Origin: Betaproteobacteria bacterium
GTDB lineage: Bacteria > Pseudomonadota > Gammaproteobacteria > Burkholderiales > Burkholderiaceae_E
Direction of reading: 5' to 3'
Length of the DNA: 9,271 bases
Assembly (NCBI GenBank): GCA_009925965.1
Contig: RFPW01000072.1
Coordinates: 1 to 9,271, forward strand
Shown: one piece after another, positions 1 to 5,744 of the stretch
How positions within the stretch are numbered: the stretch's first letter is position 1
Layout: the number at the start of each line of letters is the position of its first letter
The notes under the pieces: model-generated
Told to the model about the DNA's origin: nothing
The model's input: the letters and a program-made list of their open reading frames with translations, nothing else
Database searches by the model: none
Position numbers and translations under genes: made by a program

Positions 1-2
1 TC

Positions 3-1892
3 GATGAGATCCACACCGTGGTTGGTGCGGGCAAGGCCGAAGGCTCGATGGACGCGGGCAATATGCTCAAACCCGCGCTCGCGCGAGGCGAATTACATTG
101 TATCGGCGCGACAACGCTCAGCGAATATCGCAAGTACATCGAAAAAGACGCGGCGCTCGAGCGCCGGTTTCAGAAGGTTCTGGTCGAGGAACCCTCGGTG
201 GAAGCGACTGTGGCCATCCTCCGTGGCCTCAAACAGCGCTATGAGTTGCACCACGGGATCGAGATTACCGACCCTGCCATTGTGGCAGCGGCTGAACTCT
301 CGCATCGCTACATCACCGACCGGTTTCTTCCGGACAAGGCCATCGATCTGATCGATGAGGCGGCCGCGCGGATCAAAATGGAAATCGACTCGAAGCCCGA
401 GGTGATGGACCGTCTCGATCGACGCATCATTCAGCTCAAAATCGAACGCGAGGCGGTCCGCAAAGAGACCGATGACGCCTCGCGGCGGCGGATGGAACTC
501 ATCGAAGAGGAAATTCATCGGCTTGAGCGCGAGTACGCCGACTATGACGAGTGGCTCAAGGCCGAAAAGGCCGCGGTCCAGGGGAGCGCGCAAATCAAGG
601 TCGAGATTGAGCGACTGCGCGCGCAAATGGTCGACCTTCAGCGCAAGGGCGAATTCGATAAAGTGGCCGAAATCCAGTACGGCAAGCTGCCCGAACTCGA
701 AGCACGGGTCCGCGCAGCCGATGCCGCGCAGGCCGCTGCGCGGGGGAATGGCGCAGCGCCCACGTCCTCCGGCGCTTCATCCCCAACGGCCCAGTACTCC
801 AGCTCAAGCTCCACCTCTTTGGCAGTCAGCACGGGCGCCGCTCTCAATGGTTCAGCGGCCAAGCCAACTGAACGTCCGCGCCTGTTACGAACTCAGGTTG
901 GTACCGAAGAGATCGCCGAAGTGGTGTCGCGCGCAACCGGTATCCCGGTCGCGAAGATGTTGCAGGGCGAGCGCGAGAAGCTCCTTTGCATGGAGCAAAA
1001 GCTGCACGAGCGCATTGTCGGCCAGGAAGAAGCGGTCCGTATGGTGGCCGACGCCATCCGCCGTTCGCGTGCGGGCTTATCCGACCCAAGTCGTCCCTAC
1101 GGATCGTTCCTTTTTTTGGGCCCAACCGGGGTCGGCAAGACCGAGCTTTGCAAGGCCTTGGCCGGGTTCTTGTTTGACAGCGAAGACCGCATGATCCGGA
1201 TCGACATGAGCGAGTTCATGGAGAAACACTCGGTTGCCCGTCTCATCGGTGCGCCACCGGGATATGTCGGTTACGAAGAAGGGGGCTACCTGACCGAAGC
1301 GGTTCGACGTAAGCCCTACAGCGTGATCTTGCTGGATGAGGTCGAGAAAGCGCACGCCGACGTGTTCAACGTGTTGCTTCAAGTTCTCGACGATGGCCGG
1401 ATGACGGATGGTCAGGGCCGCACCGTCGATTTCCGCAATACCGTGATCGTGATGACGTCCAATCTGGGGGCGCACGAGATTCAGCGCTTGTCAGCCGCCA
1501 AAGCCGATCTGGACCAGATTCGCGAGGCCGTGATGCTTGAGGTCCGGGCTCATTTCCGGCCCGAATTCATCAACCGGATCGACGAGATCGTCGTCTTTCA
1601 TGCGCTTGCTCAGGCCCATTTGCGATCGATTGCACGGATTCAGTTGCTTGGTCTTGAGAAACGCCTGGCCGCGCGTGATCTGACGCTCAGCGTGTCCGAG
1701 GCCGCTCTGGATGAACTCGCGAAAGTCGGATTCGACCCGCTTTATGGCGCCCGGCCCTTGAAACGGGCAATCCAGCAAAAGCTCGAAAATCCGATCGCCC
1801 ACCTCATGTTAGAGGGCAAATTCGGGCCGCGAGATGTGATCCCGGTAGATGTGCGTGAAGGGCAGTTCAGCTTCGAACGGACGGTGCACTAG
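3..1892 (+). CDS. clpB: ATP-dependent disaggregase ClpB (5'-truncated by window edge)
   Basis: ClpB is a cytoplasmic hexameric AAA+ chaperone that works with DnaK/DnaJ/GrpE to pull polypeptides out of aggregates. The window opens inside the Walker B motif of the first ATPase domain (DEIHTVVGAGKAEGSMDAGN), so roughly the first 275-280 residues are missing and the start codon is not seen; 629 residues are visible. Next come the rest of NBD1, the M-domain coiled coil (about visible residues 115-235, with LDRRIIQLKIE and IQYGKLPELE), an unusual low-complexity linker (240-292), and NBD2 with Walker A GPTGVGKT (373-380), pore-loop GYVGYEEGG, Walker B VILLDEVEKA (D445/E446) and sensor-2 GARPLKR. The end is family-typical. 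The 240-292 linker is about 45 residues longer than in E. coli ClpB as I recall it. The 3' end overlaps the convergent lipoprotein gene by 26 bp. Identification is secure. Confidence 0.97.
   Translation, partial: DEIHTVVGAGKAEGSMDAGNMLKPALARGELHCIGATTLSEYRKYIEKDAALERRFQKVLVEEPSVEATVAILRGLKQRYELHHGIEITDPAIVAAAELSHRYITDRFLPDKAIDLIDEAAARIKMEIDSKPEVMDRLDRRIIQLKIEREAVRKETDDASRRRMELIEEEIHRLEREYADYDEWLKAEKAAVQGSAQIKVEIERLRAQMVDLQRKGEFDKVAEIQYGKLPELEARVRAADAAQAAARGNGAAPTSSGASSPTAQYSSSSSTSLAVSTGAALNGSAAKPTERPRLLRTQVGTEEIAEVVSRATGIPVAKMLQGEREKLLCMEQKLHERIVGQEEAVRMVADAIRRSRAGLSDPSRPYGSFLFLGPTGVGKTELCKALAGFLFDSEDRMIRIDMSEFMEKHSVARLIGAPPGYVGYEEGGYLTEAVRRKPYSVILLDEVEKAHADVFNVLLQVLDDGRMTDGQGRTVDFRNTVIVMTSNLGAHEIQRLSAAKADLDQIREAVMLEVRAHFRPEFINRIDEIVVFHALAQAHLRSIARIQLLGLEKRLAARDLTLSVSEAALDELAKVGFDPLYGARPLKRAIQQKLENPIAHLMLEGKFGPRDVIPVDVREGQFSFERTVH
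720..878 (+). other. Low-complexity linker insertion in ClpB
   Basis: This segment encodes visible ClpB residues 240-292, rich in Ala, Ser, Thr and Gly and including a run of five serines. It lies between the end of the M-domain coiled coil (PELEARVRAA) and the conserved RLLRTQVGTEEIAEV that leads into NBD2. In E. coli ClpB the corresponding stretch between LE and RLLR is about 14 residues from memory; here it is 59. The composition predicts disorder. The reading frame is kept on both sides, so this is an in-frame expansion and not a frameshift. Confidence 0.8.
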
Positions 1893-2916
1893 CCGGAGAG
1901 GACCCGCTGGCTGGGCCCTCGGCCGGAGAACTGCATCCCGCGCGCGGATCGTGGCGGGTCATGTCGGCGCCGATCAGGATTCGCAGGTCAATGCCCTCGC
2001 TCAAGCCCGACTGAACATGCAGGGCAGTCGAAGGCAGTCCGAGGCGCCGGGCCGTTTCGTTCGCTTCGGCCTCATGACCCGATCGGTACTGAATTTCGCT
2101 CTGCTGGAGCCGCGCGGCGCTCCAGTTGGCGATCCGGATCCGCTCAACGAACAAACCCGATGCGCAATGTCTGGAGAGTCGCCGCGCCAGGCCGTTCACG
2201 GTCGTACTGTTGCGAAACTCGATCCGGGCCGGCGTCGCGGTCGCCCCGCCACTGGTTTTTTTTGCTCCGGCGCTCGCGGCCTCGCTAACCGCTGGCTCCC
2301 TGGATGTCGCCTTGGATGTCACCCTTGCCGTTTCCTTGCCCGTTTCATTCCTCGGTTCCAGGGCGGGCGCGACGGTGTTCGCTGAACGAATCGACGAAGG
2401 CGGCACCGCTGACGTGGTCGCAGGCGAAGGGGTGACTGCCGCGCGATTGTTGGCTGCGAGTGCAACGGCCTTGCTCCGGCGCTCGGCGAGACGTCCGGCA
2501 ACCAGCACGAGGTTGGCGGTCGCCACTGCGTCATCGGGACGGATGGCCAGTACTGCCTGCAACTGTGCCAGAGCCCCGGTCAGATCTCCGGCTTCGGCCA
2601 GCAAGACAGCAAGCACGTTGGCCGCGTCGAGATAGGACGGGTCGAGTTGTCGAACCCGACGTAGCTTGGCAATGGCGGCTGCTTGCTCGCCGGCCTCGAG
2701 ATCGCGCCGGGCGTCCCGGTAAAGGCCCAGGGCTTCGATTGGTGAAGTCGCTGCTGGGGACTCGCGGGCCGCATCGACCTGAAAGAGCAGACCCTGCGAA
2801 GTCGAATTCGGCGTTGGGTTCGCGCAACCTGGTAGCACAGGCAACAGGAGCGCGACCGGGACTAGCCAAGTCAAGGAGGCCAGGGGGTCACGAACAAGCG
2901 TGGGAACAGGCAACAT
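1867..2916 (-). CDS. TPR lipoprotein with C-terminal LytR_C-like domain
   Basis: This is a predicted 349-residue lipoprotein. A short N-terminus with one Arg leads into a hydrophobic stretch (WLVPVALLLPVLPGC) ending in a lipobox-like LPGC, with the lipidated Cys at residue 31; Ala at +2 suggests outer-membrane sorting. Residues about 60-145 form two or three TPR-like helical hairpins (LRRVRQLDPSYLDAANVLAVL; LQAVLAIRPDDAVATANL). Residues 150-228 are an Ala/Ser/Thr/Pro-rich linker. Residues 231-317 resemble LytR_C (IEFRNSTTVNGLARRL, QYRSGHEAEANETARRLGLP, GIDLRILIG), a domain seen in envelope-associated proteins. A low-complexity tail follows. The ATG at 2916 is chosen because GGAA lies about 10 nt upstream and the signal peptide then has normal length; an in-frame TTG at 2940 is less likely. 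Similar TPR/LytR_C lipoproteins occur near Tad pilus loci, but no pilus gene is visible here. The precise function is unknown. Confidence 0.85.
   Translation of the reverse strand: MLPVPTLVRDPLASLTWLVPVALLLPVLPGCANPTPNSTSQGLLFQVDAARESPAATSPIEALGLYRDARRDLEAGEQAAAIAKLRRVRQLDPSYLDAANVLAVLLAEAGDLTGALAQLQAVLAIRPDDAVATANLVLVAGRLAERRSKAVALAANNRAAVTPSPATTSAVPPSSIRSANTVAPALEPRNETGKETARVTSKATSREPAVSEAASAGAKKTSGGATATPARIEFRNSTTVNGLARRLSRHCASGLFVERIRIANWSAARLQQSEIQYRSGHEAEANETARRLGLPSTALHVQSGLSEGIDLRILIGADMTRHDPRAGCSSPAEGPASGSSPASAPSVRS
2256..2263 (-). other. A8 homopolymer tract in lipoprotein gene
   Basis: On the coding (minus) strand, GCA AAA AAA ACC encodes A-K-K-T at residues 218-221, directly before the LytR_C domain. 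In the reading frame this is an A_AAA_AAA heptamer, the form used at dnaX-like -1 slippage sites. In GC-rich DNA an eight-base A run is uncommon. Whether it slips is not known. Confidence 0.6.
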
Positions 2917-2957
2917 ATTGTTACGATTCCAAAACTGCAACGGTCCGAGGGGGTGAC
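2917..2957. promoter_or_regulatory. Divergent intergenic region between lipoprotein and amidohydrolase genes
   Basis: Only 41 bp separate the two divergent start codons, so at least one promoter must extend into a coding region. An imperfect dyad, GCAACA-TAT-TGTTAC (2910-2924), covers the lipoprotein start codon and could be an operator or chance. TACGAT at 2922-2927 could be a -10 element for the amidohydrolase, but no good -35 lies upstream of it. No promoter can be assigned with confidence. Confidence 0.3.
2947..2951 (+). promoter_or_regulatory. Ribosome binding site of the amidohydrolase
   Basis: GAGGG lies just upstream of the ATG at 2958, with GAGG ending 7 nt before the codon. It decides this start over the long upstream extension of the same open frame, which only shadows the lipoprotein gene. 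Confidence 0.65.
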
Positions 2958-4646
2958 ATGCTTGACCTGAAAATTCGGAATGCCCAAGTGTACGATGGCA
3001 CGGGCACCCCGGCGCAACGTTGTGATGTCGGCATACGTGACGGAGTCATCGTCGACCTCGGCGATTCACTGAGCTCTTCGTCGGCGCGACAGACTGTCGA
3101 CGCGGAGGGACTCGCCCTCATGCCCGGCATTGTCGACAACCACACCCATTATGACGCTCAGGTCACCTGGGATCCGTACTGCACTCCCTCGCCCGCGCTC
3201 GGCGTGACAACTGCCGTGATCGGCAATTGCGGTTTCACGATTGCACCTTGCCGTCCCGCCGACCGTGATCGGGTGATGCGCAACCTGACTCAGGTTGAAG
3301 GGATGTCGCTCGACGTGTTGCGAGCCGGTATCGACTGGTCGTTTGAGACCATCCCCGAGTACCTCGATCTGCTTGATCGCCGATCGAGCGCCATCAATCT
3401 TGCGGCTTTTGTCGGGCACTCGTCCGTGCGCACCTGGGTGATGGGGGATGCCGCCACTGAACGGGCTGCGAGCCCCGATGAAATTGCCGCGATGCGCCGT
3501 TTGGTCGACGAAGGGATCGCCGCTGGCGCGATCGGATTTGCGACCAGCACGTCGCCCGCGCACAACGGCGAAGCCGGTCGTCCCATGCCCTCGAGACTGG
3601 CTTGCGATCAAGAGTTGCATACCCTCACGATGGCCCTTCGTGACGCCGGGCGCGGTGTGTTTATGCTGACCAAGGGTGGGCACACCAAGGTCGATTTCCT
3701 GGAGCAATTGGCTGCTGACAGCGGTCGTTCTGTGATTGTTGCTGCGCTTTTGCATAATTCCACCAATCCGAATGCTGTGTTTGCCGATCTCGATGCCATC
3801 GAAGCCGCGCGTCAACGGGGGCGTTCGATGTGGGGGGCGGTGTCGTGCTGTCCGTTGACCAATGATTTCACGCTGCAATCCCCGTATCCCGTCGAAGGCT
3901 TGCAGTCTTGGCGCGAGGCTCTCCCACTGAAGGGAGAGGCGTTGATTGCGAAACTCGCTGAGCCCTCTTTCAGAGAAGCGGTTCGGCTTGAGATCGCCCG
4001 CCCCGCAACCTTTCGACTGTTCAACGGGGAATGGGACAAGGTGCAGGTGATTGAAGTAACCCGGTCGGGCAACGCCTGGATGGAGCAACGCACGATCGCC
4101 GATCTCGCAGCTCAACTCTGTCGGGATCCGCTGGATATGATGCTGGACCTTGCGATCGAGGAAGGTCTCGCAACGGTCTTCAGCGCCGTGTTGTTGAATT
4201 CCGATGAGGCTGCCGTCACCCGGATCCTTCAGCATCCGGCTTCGTTGATTTCACTCTCCGATGCGGGTGCGCACCTGACGTTCTTTAATGATGCCGGGTT
4301 CGGCCTTCATCTCCTCGGGCATTGGTCTCGCGAGCTCGGTGCGATCACGCTGCCCGATGCGATTCGTCGTCTCACCAACGACAGTGCAGCGGCGCTGGGT
4401 CTTCGCGACCGCGGTCGGATTGCGATTGGTTTGCCGGCGGACTTGTTGTTGTTTGATCCGGCCCAAGTGGGTCGGGGACCAAAGCATCGCGTCCACGACT
4501 TGCCGGGTGGTGGCGCCCGACTCGATACGCCCGCGCTCGGCGTTCATGGTGTTTGGGTCAATGGCGCGCGTGTCGTGGGTCCGCAAGGCCTTGAGCCCGA
4601 TACGCCGCGGTCTGGCCGTCTGCTTCGTGGAGGGCGCGACTTCTAA
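2958..4646 (+). CDS. D-aminoacylase-like amidohydrolase (amidohydrolase 3 / COG3653 type)
   Basis: This 562-residue cytoplasmic metal-dependent hydrolase belongs to the N-acyl-D-amino-acid deacylase-like group of the amidohydrolase superfamily. The N-terminal beta-sandwich segment (LDLKIRNAQVYDGTGTPAQ) precedes the TIM barrel. The first metal motif is DNHTHYDAQ (H62, H64), and GNCGFTIAP supplies the Cys (C91) that bridges metals in D-aminoacylase. The catalytic Asp is probably D435 in SLSDAGAH. The C-terminal part (LGLRDRGRIAIGLPADLLLFD and VWVNGARVV) returns to the sandwich domain and ends RLLRGG, as is usual for the family. At the positions where characterised D-aminoacylases have metal-binding histidines (TH and SH motifs) this protein has MLTKGG (about 236-241) and VAALLHN (261-267). 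It therefore fits a subfamily usually annotated only as amidohydrolase, and the substrate is unknown. It stands alone between divergent and convergent neighbours, so context gives no help. Confidence 0.9.
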   Translation: MLDLKIRNAQVYDGTGTPAQRCDVGIRDGVIVDLGDSLSSSSARQTVDAEGLALMPGIVDNHTHYDAQVTWDPYCTPSPALGVTTAVIGNCGFTIAPCRPADRDRVMRNLTQVEGMSLDVLRAGIDWSFETIPEYLDLLDRRSSAINLAAFVGHSSVRTWVMGDAATERAASPDEIAAMRRLVDEGIAAGAIGFATSTSPAHNGEAGRPMPSRLACDQELHTLTMALRDAGRGVFMLTKGGHTKVDFLEQLAADSGRSVIVAALLHNSTNPNAVFADLDAIEAARQRGRSMWGAVSCCPLTNDFTLQSPYPVEGLQSWREALPLKGEALIAKLAEPSFREAVRLEIARPATFRLFNGEWDKVQVIEVTRSGNAWMEQRTIADLAAQLCRDPLDMMLDLAIEEGLATVFSAVLLNSDEAAVTRILQHPASLISLSDAGAHLTFFNDAGFGLHLLGHWSRELGAITLPDAIRRLTNDSAAALGLRDRGRIAIGLPADLLLFDPAQVGRGPKHRVHDLPGGGARLDTPALGVHGVWVNGARVVGPQGLEPDTPRSGRLLRGGRDF

Positions 4647-4677
4647 GCGGCTCCTCGACTGAACGCCGCGCGATTTT
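4647..4677 (+). terminator. Weak terminator-like hairpin after the amidohydrolase
   Basis: GCGGC (4647-4651) and GCCGC (4665-4669) can pair as a 5-bp stem with a 13-nt loop, followed by GCGATTTT. The stem is short, the loop is long and the T run has only four bases, so this is a marginal candidate. It fills the 29-bp gap between two convergent genes. Confidence 0.22.
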
Positions 4678-5599
4678 AAGCCTCGACCGGATTGGTGGCC
4701 CCCGCCATGACATGGCCCGTGGGGCCCACTAGCCGGGCCGATGCAACATGTTTGGGGTGGTCGTCAAAGTAAAAATCGGGCTCGAATTCCGCCAGGAACT
4801 CGCCCTTGTCGAGTCCGCCCAGGAACATCGCCTCATCAATATCGACGCCCCAATGCATGAGGGTTCGGATGGCGCGTTCATGTGCGGGGGCACTCCGAGC
4901 CGTGACCAATGCCACCCGGATACCCATACGTTCGGTCGCGCCGCGCTCGGCCCGCAACCGATGGAGCGCTTCAAGAAGTGGTTTGAAGGGCCCGGGGTTG
5001 AGGGGTTCATCCGCCCGCTCGGACTCATGGTTCTGAAACGCGTCCAGCCCCTGAGCCTGAAACACCCGCTCCGCCTCGTCCGAGAACAAGACAGCGTCGC
5101 CGTCGAAGGCGATCCGAACTTCGCGGGGGTGGCGACCGGCTGCGCGTGCTGAGTCCGGGAATACCAATGCGCCGGCGAAGCCTGCTTCCAACGCGCCGCG
5201 CACATCGCCCGGCTCGGCCGATAAAAACAGATCCGCCCGCAGTGGGCGAAGGTAAGCCCAAGGGGCTCGTCCCCGCGTGAAGACACCCCGCTCGATACCC
5301 AACCCGTGGTGAACCGCTGAATTAAAAACCCGCAGCCCGCTTGCCGGGTCATTGCGGGAGAGGATCACCACTTCCACCCGACGCTGGTCAGCCGGCAGAT
5401 CAGGATCATTGAATGCGAGTAGCTTGCGCACGAGTGGCAGCGCGATGCCCGCTTCGGCTGCGACCGACACCCGATCAAGTTGCAACTGCATGTAGGGGCG
5501 GTCATCGGCTGGATCAAACAGCCGGTTCTCAGCCTCAAAATCAAACAGCGCCCGCGAGGACAGCGCGACGACCAGACGGTTCTCGAGATTCAAGGACAT
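4676..5599 (-). CDS. Cytosolic 5'-nucleotidase (PF06189, HAD superfamily)
   Basis: This protein dephosphorylates nucleoside 5'-monophosphates in the cytosol and resembles the family of animal NT5C1. It has 307 residues from the chosen start. The N-terminus LVVALSSRALFDFEAEN (9-25) is characteristic. VEVVILSRNDPASGLRVFNS (75-94) and HHGLGIERGVFTRGR follow, then APWAYLRPLRADLFLSA. HAD motif I is FDGDAVLFS (165-173, D166 and D168), motif II VTARSAPAHER (232-242), motif III Lys GLDKGE (K265), and motif IV YFDDHPKH (277-284). The ATG at 5599 is preferred because GGAG sits 6 nt upstream (5606-5609) and homologues begin close to this point; in-frame ATGs at 5626 and 5665 would add 9 or 22 residues without a good ribosome site. 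The gene is convergent with the amidohydrolase and divergent from the decarboxylase. The exact nucleotide preference cannot be read from sequence. Confidence 0.92.
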   Translation of the reverse strand: MSLNLENRLVVALSSRALFDFEAENRLFDPADDRPYMQLQLDRVSVAAEAGIALPLVRKLLAFNDPDLPADQRRVEVVILSRNDPASGLRVFNSAVHHGLGIERGVFTRGRAPWAYLRPLRADLFLSAEPGDVRGALEAGFAGALVFPDSARAAGRHPREVRIAFDGDAVLFSDEAERVFQAQGLDAFQNHESERADEPLNPGPFKPLLEALHRLRAERGATERMGIRVALVTARSAPAHERAIRTLMHWGVDIDEAMFLGGLDKGEFLAEFEPDFYFDDHPKHVASARLVGPTGHVMAGATNPVEA

Positions 5600-5744
5600 C
5601 AGGAACTCCAGCAGAGCGTCGATCATACGGTGCGCTAGCCCACCGCGGGCATCTGGCGTGGTCATCGGGCGCAGTCACATAGCGGACCCGGGAGTCATGC
5701 TAAGTTCGCGCCTCAACTTTCCACCCAGACCCGTGAGTCTAGCC
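5600..5744. promoter_or_regulatory. Divergent intergenic region between 5'-nucleotidase and decarboxylase genes
   Basis: These 145 bp should hold the promoters of both divergent genes. I see no clear -35/-10 pair on either strand and no strong dyad. On the plus strand GTGAG at 5733-5737, 7 nt before the ATG at 5745, is the only candidate ribosome site for the decarboxylase. If the nucleotidase starts at 5665, the region shrinks to about 79 bp. Confidence 0.35.
5606..5609 (-). promoter_or_regulatory. Ribosome binding site of the 5'-nucleotidase
   Basis: On the minus strand GGAG lies 6 nt before the ATG at 5599. The two longer in-frame starts (5626, 5665) have no comparable site, so this decides the start. 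Confidence 0.5.

Noticed and set aside
472..1194. A 240-codon open frame overlapping clpB in another frame
   Set aside because: The composition (Arg, Ser, Pro, Trp rich) is typical of an off-frame reading, and the conserved ClpB sequence fully explains the region.
2912..2940. Possible sigma-70 promoter on the minus strand, TTGCAG-17 bp-TATGTT
   Set aside because: Transcription would begin downstream of the lipoprotein ATG at 2916, and no later start gives a workable signal peptide.
2460..2957. N-terminal extension of the amidohydrolase frame upstream of 2958
   Set aside because: It is Arg/Pro/Gly-rich shadow of the lipoprotein gene; family homology begins at the ATG at 2958, which has a ribosome site.
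3066..4235. A 389-codon open frame antisense to the amidohydrolase
   Set aside because: It lacks any recognisable domain, is rich in His/Arg/Gly as expected for a shadow of GC-rich coding DNA, and lies wholly opposite a clearly real gene.
5658..5744. Longer N-terminus for the decarboxylase
   Set aside because: Homologues begin at MKFRFP; the upstream codons have no conserved sequence and would overlap the divergent gene's possible start.
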